DNA of 64,000 nt from Profundibacter amoris (GTDB taxonomy: Bacteria; Pseudomonadota; Alphaproteobacteria; Rhodobacterales; Rhodobacteraceae): the NCBI RefSeq assembly GCF_003544895.1, contig NZ_CP032125.1, positions 1,316,001 through 1,380,000 of the forward strand. Direction: 5' to 3'. How positions within the stretch are numbered: the stretch's first letter is position 1; the number at the start of each line of letters is the position of its first letter. The notes below the pieces were generated by a model. The model saw only the letters and a program-made list of their open reading frames with translations, was not told the DNA's origin and did not search any database. Below, one piece after another: positions 27,360 to 36,721 of this stretch. A program made the translations under genes and the position numbers.

Positions 27360-30101
27360 ATGGCTAAAAAGATGCTTATCGATGCCACCCACGCGGAAGA
27401 AACCCGCGTTGTGGTGGTTGATGGAACCAAGGTTGAGGAATTCGACTTTGAGTCTGAAAACAAACGCCAGCTAGCTGGCAATATTTATCTGGCAAAAGTT
27501 ACACGGGTCGAGCCGTCGCTACAGGCGGCCTTTATAGACTACGGCGGAAACCGGCATGGTTTTCTGGCGTTTTCGGAAATTCATCCCGATTATTACCAGA
27601 TCCCTGTCGCCGACCGCGAGGCCCTGCTGGCCGAGGAACGCGCCTATGCCAAGGCTATGGCCGAGGAAGACGAAAAACCCAAACCCAAACGCCGCCGCCG
27701 CTCGCGCTCGCGCAGCAAGGCCGAAGAGGTCAAGTCGGATGATTCCGTCGAGACAAAAGAAGTCGAGAACAACGGCGCATCCGGTATGGATGTGGTCGAT
27801 CTGGGTGAAGAGTCCGTCGAGGGATCATCGCCAATGGAACTGGTCGCCGAAACACCGGTAGACACACCCGAATCCGGCGAGGCCGATGAGGCAGCCAAGG
27901 GCGAAACGCCCACCGACGCACCTGCTGACGATGTGAAAGCAGACGACGCGGATACGACGGATGATGCGGATGGCGAAGATGAACCGCTGGAAGCAACCGA
28001 AAAAGACGACCGGATTGAATCGGTGGCCGATGATGACGCCCCCGAGGAACTGCGCCGCGTGCGCAAACCCCGTCCGCGCCGTTACAAAATCCAGGAAGTG
28101 GTCAAGGTTCGCCAGATCCTTCTGGTGCAAGTGGTAAAAGAGGAACGCGGCAACAAGGGCGCGGCCCTGACCACCTATCTGTCGCTGGCCGGCCGTTATT
28201 GCGTATTGATGCCCAACACCGCGCGTGGCGGTGGCATTTCCCGCAAAATCACCAACGCCGCCGACCGCAAGAAACTGAAAGCCATTGCAAACGAAATCGA
28301 AGTGCCCGAAGGCGCCGGTCTGATTGTGCGCACGGCAGGTGCCAAGCGCACCAAATCCGAGATCAAACGCGACTACGAATATTTGCAGCGCTTGTGGGAA
28401 GAAATCCGTGCGCTGACGCTGAAATCCATTGCGCCTGCCAAGATTTACGAAGAAGGCAACTTGATCAAACGCTCGATCCGCGACCTGTATAACCGCGAGA
28501 TCGACGAGGTTTTGGTGGAAGGCGAAGAAGGCTACCGCGTGGCCAAGGATTTTATGAAAATGATCATGCCGTCCCACGCCAAGAACGTGAAACTTTACAA
28601 TGAATCCATGCCCTTGTTCGCCCGCTATCAGGTCGAAGGCTATCTGGCCAGCATGTTCAACCCGACGGTTCAACTGAAATCCGGCGGCTACATCGTGATC
28701 GGGATTACCGAAGCACTGGTGGCGATTGATGTGAACTCGGGTCGCTCGACCAAAGAGGGCAGCATTGAGGACACGGCGCTGAAAACCAATCTGGAAGCCT
28801 CGGACGAAGTGGCACGCCAGCTGCGTTTGCGCGATCTGGCCGGTCTGATCGTGATCGATTACATCGATATGGACGAGCGCCGCAACAACAACGCGGTTGA
28901 AAAGCGCCTGAAGGACCGGTTGAAGAACGACCGCGCCCGCATTCAGGTGGGTCGCATTTCCGGTTTCGGCCTGATGGAAATGTCGCGCCAGCGCCTGCGC
29001 CCGGGTATGATCGAGGCGACAACACAGCCCTGTTCGCATTGCCACGGCACCGGCCTGATCCGTTCGGATGAAAATCTGGCCCTGTCGATCCTGCGCCAGC
29101 TGGAAGAAGAGGGCACGCGCAAACGTAGCCGCGAGGTTCTGTTGAAGGCGCCTGTGGGCATCGCCAATTACCTGATGAACAACAAGCGCGAACATATCGC
29201 CCAGATCGAGGTGCGTTATGGCATGTCCGTGCGCATCGAAGCCGATCCGTTCCTTGTGTCGCCTGATTTCTCGATCGAGAAGTTCAAGACCGCCAGCCGC
29301 GTTGTCAAACAGGTCAGCGCGCCAGTGGTCTCGGGTAGTGCCGCGATCATGGATGATATCGATGATGCCGAGGTGGTCGAGGAAGAAACACCGGTGGAAG
29401 CCGTTGACGAGGGGGAAGCCGAGGCACAGCCCAAGAAGCGCCGCCGCCGTCGCCGTCGTCGTCGTGGCCGTGGTGGGGACAACGCCGAGGCAACGCAGAA
29501 TAACGGTGAAGAAGCAGTGAATGCCGACGCAGCACCCGAGGGTGAAGCCATGGCAGAAGATGCGGCCAAGGACGAGGCGGCTACTGAAGCCCCAGCCGAG
29601 GCCGAGGAAAAAGCCGAGGACGAAAAGCCCAAGCGCAAGCCGCGCAAACGCGCCCCGCGCAAATCGGCCAAAGCGGCTGATGCGGAAACTTCGGAAGTGA
29701 AAACCGACGAGGCCGCTTCAAAAGAAGCTGCACCAGAGGAAGCTGCAGAAGAGCCGAAGAAAAAGCCGGTTCGCCGCCGTCGCAAGAAAGCGGATACCGA
29801 AGAAGCGCCCAAAGCCGGGGAGGCTGCAAAAGAAGCCCCTGAAGCCGAGGTCGCGGCCGAGGAAGAGAAACCCGCGCCCAAGAAACGCACACGGCGCAAG
29901 CCTGCTGCGAAAAAGGCCAAGGTGGACGAGGTTGACGCCAAGCCGGCAGAAGAAGCCGCGCCTGTAGCCGAAACCAAGCCCGAGCCGATAGAGGTAACAC
30001 CCGAACCGGTTGCAGCAAAACCCGAGCCCACACCAGAACCCGCCCCCAAGCCAAAGGCAGACAAGCCCAAGCGCAAGGGCTGGTGGTCATTGGGCCGGTA
30101 A
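27360..30101 (+). CDS. rne: Ribonuclease E
   Basis: RNase E (913 aa) is the main endonuclease of mRNA decay and rRNA/tRNA processing, and a degradosome scaffold. The N-terminal S1 domain (KMLIDATHAEETRVVVVDG) is split by a low-complexity insertion at about 100-240, highly acidic with a short basic RS stretch (RRRRSRSRSK). The catalytic core follows, with DNase-I-like aspartates in VAIDVNSGRSTKEGS and GLIVIDYIDM and the zinc-link CSHCHGTG near residue 557. The C-terminal ~230 residues are Ala/Glu/Lys-rich with Arg clusters, fitting an RNA- and partner-binding scaffold. A large S1 insertion is common in alphaproteobacterial RNase E. Confidence 0.95.
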   Translation: MAKKMLIDATHAEETRVVVVDGTKVEEFDFESENKRQLAGNIYLAKVTRVEPSLQAAFIDYGGNRHGFLAFSEIHPDYYQIPVADREALLAEERAYAKAMAEEDEKPKPKRRRRSRSRSKAEEVKSDDSVETKEVENNGASGMDVVDLGEESVEGSSPMELVAETPVDTPESGEADEAAKGETPTDAPADDVKADDADTTDDADGEDEPLEATEKDDRIESVADDDAPEELRRVRKPRPRRYKIQEVVKVRQILLVQVVKEERGNKGAALTTYLSLAGRYCVLMPNTARGGGISRKITNAADRKKLKAIANEIEVPEGAGLIVRTAGAKRTKSEIKRDYEYLQRLWEEIRALTLKSIAPAKIYEEGNLIKRSIRDLYNREIDEVLVEGEEGYRVAKDFMKMIMPSHAKNVKLYNESMPLFARYQVEGYLASMFNPTVQLKSGGYIVIGITEALVAIDVNSGRSTKEGSIEDTALKTNLEASDEVARQLRLRDLAGLIVIDYIDMDERRNNNAVEKRLKDRLKNDRARIQVGRISGFGLMEMSRQRLRPGMIEATTQPCSHCHGTGLIRSDENLALSILRQLEEEGTRKRSREVLLKAPVGIANYLMNNKREHIAQIEVRYGMSVRIEADPFLVSPDFSIEKFKTASRVVKQVSAPVVSGSAAIMDDIDDAEVVEEETPVEAVDEGEAEAQPKKRRRRRRRRRGRGGDNAEATQNNGEEAVNADAAPEGEAMAEDAAKDEAATEAPAEAEEKAEDEKPKRKPRKRAPRKSAKAADAETSEVKTDEAASKEAAPEEAAEEPKKKPVRRRRKKADTEEAPKAGEAAKEAPEAEVAAEEEKPAPKKRTRRKPAAKKAKVDEVDAKPAEEAAPVAETKPEPIEVTPEPVAAKPEPTPEPAPKPKADKPKRKGWWSLGR

Positions 30102-30121
30102 CAACGGCAAGATAGAAAATG

Positions 30122-30156
30122 AAAAACCGGCGGGCCATGTGCTTGCCGGTTTTTTT
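30122..30156 (+). terminator. Terminator after rne
   Basis: The arms AAAACCGGC (30123-30131) and GCCGGTTTT (30145-30153) are followed by a T run. It lies between convergent rne and tusA-like genes and may serve both. Confidence 0.85.
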
Positions 30157-30160
30157 ATGC

Positions 30161-30388
30161 TCAGGCTTTGCGCACCAGATAGGTTTGGCCGTGCTCGCCC
30201 TGCGCCACTTCGATCAACTCGTGCCCCTGTTCATTGCAAAAATGCGGCACATCGATCACCGCTGCCGGATCATCCGCCAACAGCCGCACCACGGCCCCTG
30301 AAACATGGGTTTGCAGCCGCTTGCGCAGTTTCAAAACGGGCAGGGGGCAGAGCATGCCGATGGCGTCGATTTCTTCATCAATGGTCAT
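30161..30388 (-). CDS. tusA: TusA-family sulfurtransferase
   Basis: 75 aa SirA/TusA-fold protein with the persulfide-carrying cysteine in GMLCPLPVLKLRK (residues 11-23). TusA relays sulfur from cysteine desulfurase to tRNA thiolation and other acceptors. The ATG at 30388 is chosen because the long upstream open frame encodes nothing TusA-like. It is divergent from ccdA, 114 bp apart. Confidence 0.88.
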   Translation of the reverse strand: MTIDEEIDAIGMLCPLPVLKLRKRLQTHVSGAVVRLLADDPAAVIDVPHFCNEQGHELIEVAQGEHGQTYLVRKA

Positions 30389-30502
30389 GCCGAACTGGAT
30401 AGGGCGGGATTTGTCACAAGTCCACGCAAATGTGACATTTCGGCAGGTGACGCGGCAGGAATGATCGCCTAAGAATGGGCAAACCAATTGGAAGGCCCCG
30501 TG

Positions 30503-31255
30503 ATGTTCGGAATCGAAATTCTTGATGCAAGCCTGCTGCCCGCGATGTTTGTCGCTTTGATGGGTGGGTTGCTGTCGTTCCTGTCGCCCTGTGTCTTGCC
30601 GATCGTGCCACCCTATCTGGCCTATATGAGCGGCATGACCATGAGCGAAATGACCGGCGAAGGCGGCAAGCGCGGCGGGGCGATCATTCCGGCGCTGTTC
30701 TTTGTGCTGGGGCTTTCGACAATCTTTTTGTTGCTGGGGTTCACTGCCTCCGTATTCGGTGCGTTTTTTCTGCAAAATCAAGAGCTTTTCGCTAAAATAT
30801 CCGGCGGGGTAATTGTGTTGTTCGGCCTGCATTTCCTTGGCATTTTCCGCATCCCTTTTCTGGACCGCGATACGCGGATTGACGCGGGGGATCAGGGAGG
30901 CTCGGCCTTTGGCGCCTATATTCTGGGGCTGGCATTCGCCTTTGGCTGGACGCCGTGTATCGGCCCGCAACTGGGCGCGATCCTGTCGATGGCGGCGTCC
31001 GAGGCCTCGGTGGCGCGTGGCACGGCTCTTCTTGGAATTTATGCGCTTGGGTTGGGTATACCATTTCTGTTGGCGGCGATTTTCATCCAGCGGGCGGTTG
31101 GTGTGATGAACCGTTTGAAACGCCATATGGGAATGATCGAAAAGGCGATGGGTCTGCTGCTGATTGCGGTCGGTATTGCCCTTATGACCGGCGCCTTCAG
31201 CGCATTTTCGTTCTGGCTGCTGGAAACATTTCCGGCACTTGCCAACATTGGCTAG
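30503..31255 (+). CDS. ccdA: CcdA-type cytochrome c biogenesis / thiol-transfer membrane protein
   Basis: 250 aa with six hydrophobic segments. Paired cysteines occur in FLSPCVLPIVPPYLAY (segment 1) and FGWTPCIGP (segment 4), the hallmark of the CcdA/DsbD membrane domain. It passes reductant from cytoplasmic thioredoxin to periplasmic thiol proteins for cytochrome c maturation. GGAAGG lies 7 bp before the ATG at 30503. Confidence 0.92.
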   Translation: MFGIEILDASLLPAMFVALMGGLLSFLSPCVLPIVPPYLAYMSGMTMSEMTGEGGKRGGAIIPALFFVLGLSTIFLLLGFTASVFGAFFLQNQELFAKISGGVIVLFGLHFLGIFRIPFLDRDTRIDAGDQGGSAFGAYILGLAFAFGWTPCIGPQLGAILSMAASEASVARGTALLGIYALGLGIPFLLAAIFIQRAVGVMNRLKRHMGMIEKAMGLLLIAVGIALMTGAFSAFSFWLLETFPALANIG

Positions 31256-31311
31256 CAATGCCGCGTCTTTGCGCTAAACTGCGGCCAGTTATGTAACGGG
31301 ATTGCCAGTAG

Positions 31312-32550
31312 ATGCAGGGTGAAGGCCAGACAGTCGCAAAGCGCAGGGTGTTCTATATTCCCGGCTATGACCCGATTCACCCGCGCCGCTATCGCGAATT
31401 ATATCGGAGTGAAGGGGCGGAGCAGGCGAAAATTTCAGGATATACCCTTGATCTGTCCCCGAAGCAGGGCGGCGGGCGTTATGGCTGGCACGTTCAGGGC
31501 CGCATTGACGGCATGCAGGTGGAGGCCGATTTCGATGTGCTGGTCTGGTCCGATATCGTCAAATCCTCGATGGATCTGAATATCCCGCAAACCTATCTGG
31601 TGCTGACCCGCACGGCATGGACCTATATTGCCTCGGGGGCGTTGCGCCGGTTGATGTGGCTGCGCAAGGGGCCGGTGCTGACGGCGCTTTATCCGATCGG
31701 CATGCTGTTGTTGCAATTGCTGGTCGCGGTTTTTCTGGCGTGGTTTGTCGGGGCCATGATTGCCAAAGGCGTGCGGGTTCTGGTGGATTGGCCATTGGTT
31801 GCACGGATGCTGGGATGGGCGGCCGCACTACCGCTGATCGTCATGATCCTGCGCGGATTTCGCAAAATCGACAACAAGCTGTTTGCCTATTACCTGATGC
31901 ATGATTACGCCTATTCCGCCCGCTCGAAGGGGCAAGACCCGCCAGAACTTGTGGCACGGATGGCTGAATTTGCCGATGAAATCTCCGCCGCGCTAAACAG
32001 CGATCTGGACGAGGTTCTGGTGGTCGGCCATTCATCCGGCGCGCATATCGGTGTGTCTGTGCTGGCCGATCTGATCCGCGCGGGCAGGGTGCCCAGGAAT
32101 GGCCCCGCACTGGGGTTTCTGACGCTGGGGCAGGTGATGCCGATGGTGTCCTTCCTGCCCAGGGCATACCGCTTGCGCGCTGATCTGAAATACCTTTCCA
32201 TGCGGGATGAACTGACTTGGGTCGATGTCTCGGCCCCCGGCGATGTCTGCGCCTTTTCCCTGTGCGATCCGGTGGCGGTCACCGGTGTTGCGCCAAAGGG
32301 CAAACGCTGGCCGCTGGTGATCTCGGCCGCATTTACACAAACCCTGTCCCCGAACCGCCGGGCCGCCCTGAAGTGGCGGTATTTCAGGCTGCATTTCCAG
32401 TATCTATGTGCCTTTGATCGCCCCGGCGACTATGACTACTTTAAAATCACCGCAGGACCGGAAACCCTGCATTCCCGTTACCGGAACCGGCAACCGTCAA
32501 AATCGCGCATTGACGTGCCGGCATCGCCTTTTACATCAGTGACCCCATGA
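31312..32550 (+). CDS. Membrane-anchored alpha/beta-hydrolase-like protein
   Basis: 412 aa. A soluble N-terminus (YIPGYDPIHPRRYRELY) is followed by two hydrophobic segments at about 120-185 and a C-terminal hydrolase-like region with a serine nucleophile elbow VVGHSSGAH. Lipase or esterase activity is inferred from that elbow only; I do not recognise the family by name. Its stop overlaps the P450 start (ATGA), so the two are translationally coupled and may act on the same hydrophobic substrate. Confidence 0.7.
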   Translation: MQGEGQTVAKRRVFYIPGYDPIHPRRYRELYRSEGAEQAKISGYTLDLSPKQGGGRYGWHVQGRIDGMQVEADFDVLVWSDIVKSSMDLNIPQTYLVLTRTAWTYIASGALRRLMWLRKGPVLTALYPIGMLLLQLLVAVFLAWFVGAMIAKGVRVLVDWPLVARMLGWAAALPLIVMILRGFRKIDNKLFAYYLMHDYAYSARSKGQDPPELVARMAEFADEISAALNSDLDEVLVVGHSSGAHIGVSVLADLIRAGRVPRNGPALGFLTLGQVMPMVSFLPRAYRLRADLKYLSMRDELTWVDVSAPGDVCAFSLCDPVAVTGVAPKGKRWPLVISAAFTQTLSPNRRAALKWRYFRLHFQYLCAFDRPGDYDYFKITAGPETLHSRYRNRQPSKSRIDVPASPFTSVTP

Positions 32551-33932
32551 CATTACCCCCCAAACCCCCCTCGCGTGCAAACAAGGTTTCCTTTCTCCAG
32601 TATATCAAACTGTTTCGTCAGGATATTTTATCGGCCCAGCCTGCGCGTCTGTATCGGGCCTGGATGGCTGAATTTCGCACGCTGTTCTTTCGCTCTTACA
32701 TGATCAACCAGCCCGGGCTGATCAACACGGTGCTGCGCGAGCGCCCCGATGATTTTCCCAAATCGGACCGGATAAAAGAGGGGCTGGCGCCGCTGCTGGG
32801 CAATTCGGTGTTTGTCACCAATGGCGAGGTCTGGAAGGCACAGCGCCGGATTATTGATCCGGCATTCGAGGGCGGGCGCCTGCGCGAAATCTATCCGGCG
32901 ATCTGGGATGCGGCGGTGGCGGCGGTGGCGCGATTGTCGGAAAAGGCGGGGCAGGGACCGGTCGAAATGGAAGGGGTGACCAGCCATGTGGCGGCGGATG
33001 TGATCTTTCGCACACTGTTTTCCATCCCGATCGAAAATCAGGTCGCGGCCAGGGTATTTTCCGAATTCAAGGATTACCAGCGCAGCCAGCCGATAGTGAA
33101 CTTCGCAGCACTGCTGCCGATGCCAAAATGGATGCCGCGGTTTTTCAACAAACGCACCAAAGAAACGGCGCGCAATATCCGCGGGTTGATTGCGCAACTG
33201 ACCTATCAGCGGATGGAGGAAATGAAGGCTGGCACAGCGCCCGATGATCTGGCCACCAAGATCATGACCACGCCGGACCCTGAAACCGGCAAGTGTTTTA
33301 CACCGGATGAAATGGTCGATCAGGTGGCGATATTTTTCCTTGCCGGCCATGAAACCAGCGCGTCCGCTTTGGGTTGGGCACTGTATCTTCTGGCCACCAA
33401 TCCAGAGATGCAGGATCGTGTTGCTGCCGAGGCCGCCGAAGTGGTTGATCCCGAGGTGCCGTATTTTTCAGCGGTGTCGAAACTGAAGCTGACCCGCGAT
33501 GTGTTCCGCGAAACGATGCGCTTGTATCCGCCGGTTCCGATGATGGTTCGGGAAAATACTTGCCCCGTGCAATTTCGGGGTCGTGATATCCGCAAAGGCG
33601 CGCAATTCGTTATCAGTCCGTGGCATCTGCACCGGCATGAACGCTTGTGGGACAGGCCGGATGAGTTCGATCCGGACAGGTGGCAAACGAAGGCCGGAAA
33701 AGCAAGCATGCGAGAGGCTTATATCCCGTTTTCCGCCGGATCACGGGTATGTCCGGGGTCGGGTTTTGCAATGATCGAAGGGCCGTTGATCCTTGCAATG
33801 TTGGTGCGCGCATTGCGATTCGAATCGGTCGAAAAGCCGGCTGTCATGCCGATTGCGCACCTGACTGTGCGCTCGAAAGAGGGGATTTGGCTGAAAGTTA
33901 CGCTACGTCACGGCGAAAAACTGCCCAAATAG
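32547..33932 (+). CDS. Cytochrome P450 monooxygenase
   Basis: 461 aa class with all P450 landmarks: I-helix AGHETSASALG (oxygen activation), K-helix ETMR, PERF-like region RPDEFDPDRW, and heme-binding FSAGSRVCPG with the axial cysteine. There is no N-terminal membrane anchor. The substrate cannot be told from the sequence; a fatty acid or other lipid is plausible given the coupled hydrolase gene. No ferredoxin or reductase is adjacent. Confidence 0.93.
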   Translation: MTLPPKPPSRANKVSFLQYIKLFRQDILSAQPARLYRAWMAEFRTLFFRSYMINQPGLINTVLRERPDDFPKSDRIKEGLAPLLGNSVFVTNGEVWKAQRRIIDPAFEGGRLREIYPAIWDAAVAAVARLSEKAGQGPVEMEGVTSHVAADVIFRTLFSIPIENQVAARVFSEFKDYQRSQPIVNFAALLPMPKWMPRFFNKRTKETARNIRGLIAQLTYQRMEEMKAGTAPDDLATKIMTTPDPETGKCFTPDEMVDQVAIFFLAGHETSASALGWALYLLATNPEMQDRVAAEAAEVVDPEVPYFSAVSKLKLTRDVFRETMRLYPPVPMMVRENTCPVQFRGRDIRKGAQFVISPWHLHRHERLWDRPDEFDPDRWQTKAGKASMREAYIPFSAGSRVCPGSGFAMIEGPLILAMLVRALRFESVEKPAVMPIAHLTVRSKEGIWLKVTLRHGEKLPK

Positions 33933-34028
33933 ACATGAATATAGGCAAATTTCCCCCTCGGTTTTTCTGTCTCGCACGGCTATATTTTAACGAGTGATTA
34001 AATTTCGTGCCCAAGTTGAGGAAAGAGT

Positions 34029-34238
34029 ATGTTTGCCATGTCTCGCAATACGCCGGCTTCTGTTAACGGTTTAGAAGAAGATGCATCGCCGCGTGCGGTG
34101 ATCCGCATTGCTTTCCCTTCCTTTCGTAATGGGCGTGATAAAACAGATCTGAAAAATGCAAAGCCGCAGCCGACATCCCGTGAGGAACTTCTGGATCTGT
34201 TTGGTGACGAATTGCGCGGGCCGGTTAAATCCGAATAA
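34029..34238 (+). CDS. Small protein of unknown function
   Basis: 69 aa, hydrophilic, with no recognised domain, signal or membrane segment. It is accepted as a gene because GAGGAAAG sits at good distance before the ATG, codon use fits the region, and it fills the gap up to the convergent small gene. Function unknown. Confidence 0.6.
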   Translation: MFAMSRNTPASVNGLEEDASPRAVIRIAFPSFRNGRDKTDLKNAKPQPTSREELLDLFGDELRGPVKSE

Positions 34239-34244
34239 ATCGCC

Positions 34245-34478
34245 TCAGCGCAGACGCTTCAAAGCCTGCTGATAATACTCCAGAACAAACAACCTAATAG
34301 CCGAAGCCAGGCCCGTGTCCAGACCGCGGGCTTTGTCTATTTCAGCGGCAAGCACATTGATCGGCTGGCCGCGCTCGGCGGCAATGTCGCGAAAGGCCTT
34401 CCAGAATTCATCCTCAAGGGACACGCTGGTGCGGTGCCCTTTCAGGGTAAGCGAACGTTTTTTCGGCCGTTCGCTCAT
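34245..34478 (-). CDS. Ribbon-helix-helix domain protein
   Basis: 77 aa with the pattern of alphaproteobacterial RHH-type DNA-binding proteins: basic start, SLTLKGHRTSVSLEDEFWKAF (strand plus first helix), then two helices. Its start overlaps the stop of the DUF4169 gene (ATGA), which itself overlaps fumC, so all three are one operon. The target is unknown. Confidence 0.82.
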   Translation of the reverse strand: MSERPKKRSLTLKGHRTSVSLEDEFWKAFRDIAAERGQPINVLAAEIDKARGLDTGLASAIRLFVLEYYQQALKRLR

Positions 34479-34654
34479 TCCTCGTCCATATGGTGCTGAT
34501 CCAGAATCCGGCGGGCCTGTTCGCTGCGTGCCGCTTCCGCGATACGTTCGGCTTTGGTGCGACCGAATTTGACCGCATTGGCATCGGCCTGCACGCGCTT
34601 TTCTTCCCGCGCACGGGCCTTGCGGGCGCGGTTCAGGTTTACGATTTCATTCAT
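34475..34654 (-). CDS. DUF4169-family small basic protein
   Basis: 59 aa read directly from the minus strand, beginning [20 protein letters not shown] and ending QHHMDEE. It is a short charged helical protein of the DUF4169 type, commonly found with fumC in Rhodobacteraceae. The start overlaps the fumC stop by one base and the stop overlaps the RHH gene start. No function is established. Confidence 0.8.
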   Translation of the reverse strand: MNEIVNLNRARKARAREEKRVQADANAVKFGRTKAERIAEAARSEQARRILDQHHMDEE

Positions 34655-36057
34655 CAGTCTTTTGGCCCGATCATGGTTTCGGGGCGCACGATGCGGTCAA
34701 AGGTTTCGGCATCGACAAAGCCCAGATTGATTGCTTCTTCTTTCAATGTGGTGCCGTTCTTATGCGCGGTTTTGGCAACCTTGGTGGCGTTGTCATAGCC
34801 GATTTCGGGGGCCAGTGCAGTAACCAGCATCAGGCTTTCGTGTAACAACTGGTCAATACGGGTTTTGTTGGCCTGAATACCGACCACGCAGTTTTTGGTG
34901 AATGTTGCAGAGGCATCGCCCAGCAACTGGATTGATTGCAGCACATTATAAGCCATCATCGGTTTATAGACGTTCAGTTCAAAATGCCCTTGCGAGCCGG
35001 CAAAACCGACAGCGGCGTCATTGCCCATCACATGGATGCAGACCTGTGTCAGGGCCTCGACCTGGGTCGGGTTCACCTTGCCGGGCATGATCGAGGAGCC
35101 GGGTTCGTTTTCCGGCAGGATCAATTCACCCAGACCACAGCGCGGGCCGGAGCCGAGGAACCGGATGTCATTGGCGATTTTGTAAAGCGAAGCGGCAACG
35201 GTTTTCAGCGCACCCGACATTTCCACCATTGCGTCATGGGCGGCAAGGGCCTCGAATTTGTTAGGCGCCGTGACGAAGGGCAGGCCGGTGATCCGCGCCA
35301 TGTTGGCGGCAACCAGTTCAGCCCAGCCTTTGGTGGTGTTCAGGCCGGTGCCAACGGCCGTTCCGCCCTGTGCCAATTCATGAATGCGCGCCAAGGCCCC
35401 TTTCACCCGTTCGATCCCCATCGCCACCTGATGCGAATAGCCGGAAAATTCCTGCGCCAGTGTCAGCGGGGTGGCGTCCATCGTATGGGTGCGGCCGATT
35501 TTGATGATGCCGTCAAATTCGCGCACCTTGGCGTCCAGTGCGAAATGCAGCGTGGCCAGACCGGGCAGCAGAATGTCATGGGTGGCGGTGGCGGTGGCGA
35601 TGTGCATCGCGGTGGGGAAGGTATCGTTTGACGACTGCCCCATATTCACATGGTCATTGGGATGCACGGGATATTTCGAGCCGATCTCGCCTTCCAGAAT
35701 TTCAATCGCACGGTTGGCGATGACCTCGTTTGCATTCATGTTCGACTGGGTGCCGGAGCCGGTTTGCCAGACCACCAGCGGGAAATTGTCGTCCAGTTTG
35801 CCAAGGATCACTTCGCCGGCGGCCTCGACAATGGCGTTGCCTTTTTCCTTGTCCAGTTTGCCCAGTTCCATATTGGCCTGCGCGCAGGCCTTTTTGATCA
35901 CACCCAGCGCACGGACGATGGCAATCGGCTGGCGTTCCCAGCCAATCGGGAAATTCATCAGCGAGCGTTGTGTCTGTGCGCCCCAGTATTTGTCGGCGGG
36001 AACCTCGAGCGGGCCAAAGCTGTCGGTTTCGGTGCGGGTGTTGTTGCTGGCGGACAT
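34654..36057 (-). CDS. fumC: Class II fumarate hydratase
   Basis: FumC (467 aa) interconverts fumarate and malate in the TCA cycle without an Fe-S cluster. The superfamily signature [13 protein letters not shown] is present, along with the substrate-site motifs [13 protein letters not shown] and [10 protein letters not shown]. Full length. It is the first gene of a fumC-DUF4169-RHH operon with overlapping ends. Confidence 0.97.
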   Translation of the reverse strand: MSASNNTRTETDSFGPLEVPADKYWGAQTQRSLMNFPIGWERQPIAIVRALGVIKKACAQANMELGKLDKEKGNAIVEAAGEVILGKLDDNFPLVVWQTGSGTQSNMNANEVIANRAIEILEGEIGSKYPVHPNDHVNMGQSSNDTFPTAMHIATATATHDILLPGLATLHFALDAKVREFDGIIKIGRTHTMDATPLTLAQEFSGYSHQVAMGIERVKGALARIHELAQGGTAVGTGLNTTKGWAELVAANMARITGLPFVTAPNKFEALAAHDAMVEMSGALKTVAASLYKIANDIRFLGSGPRCGLGELILPENEPGSSIMPGKVNPTQVEALTQVCIHVMGNDAAVGFAGSQGHFELNVYKPMMAYNVLQSIQLLGDASATFTKNCVVGIQANKTRIDQLLHESLMLVTALAPEIGYDNATKVAKTAHKNGTTLKEEAINLGFVDAETFDRIVRPETMIGPKD

Positions 36058-36157
36058 GGATGGCTCCCTAAGTCAAATGGTTGCCTGTCTCTTACCGCAA
36101 TCATACCGCTGGTCAAAGCGGCTTTTGTGATTAATTCCGCTGGCGAACCAAAGCGCG

Positions 36158-36649
36158 CTATTTGCGAAAACTGTCCAGACTGACGACTTCGGCATCCTTG
36201 GCTGGCGCATCAGGGGTTTCGGCCTCTTCCATTGGTGCCTCGGGGGCATCTTCGGTGTTTTCCAGCGGCACGACTTCGGCGTCTTCCTCGCCTTCTTCGT
36301 GGCTGTCAAACCGCAGGCCGAATTCGACCGAGGGATCCACAAAGGTAACGATGGAATCGTAGGGGATATACAGCGGCTCGGGATTGTCACCGAAATTCAG
36401 GGTGATGGCAAAACCGTTGTCATCCACCACCAGATTGTCGAACCAGTGCTGGATCACAATGGTCATTTCGCCCGGATAACGGTCCGACAGCCAGTCGGCG
36501 ATCTCCACATCGGGGTGCATGGTGTCAAAGGTTATGAAAAAATGGTGCTGCCCGGGCAGGCCGGTTTTGGCAATATCACCCAGAACCTCTTTGATAAGGC
36601 TGCGCATGGCGCGGTGCATCAGGTTCCCATAATCAATGGTGTCGGTCAT
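36158..36649 (-). CDS. sspB: SspB-type ClpXP adaptor
   Basis: 163 aa. The N-terminal ~120 residues are the alphaproteobacterial SspB fold (YGNLMHRAMRSLIKEVL, PGQHHFFITFDT, WFDNLVVDDNGF), which binds ssrA-tagged proteins. The C-terminal ~45 residues are acidic and flexible and end in VVSLDSFRK, matching the ClpX-docking tail. It functions with the tmRNA encoded near 42.2 kb, whose tag is ANDNKAPMALAA. Confidence 0.92.
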   Translation of the reverse strand: MTDTIDYGNLMHRAMRSLIKEVLGDIAKTGLPGQHHFFITFDTMHPDVEIADWLSDRYPGEMTIVIQHWFDNLVVDDNGFAITLNFGDNPEPLYIPYDSIVTFVDPSVEFGLRFDSHEEGEEDAEVVPLENTEDAPEAPMEEAETPDAPAKDAEVVSLDSFRK

Positions 36650-36721
36650 GTTTGCGTGTCCCCCTTAGCAAATCACCCTGCAAGCATAAACATATCCGGC
36701 GTGAAAGGAAGGGCCAAGCGG

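Noticed and set aside
26792-27474. Open frames of 120-160 codons before and into rne
   Set aside because: They overlap dctD or rne, lack ribosome binding sites and look like translated non-coding DNA.
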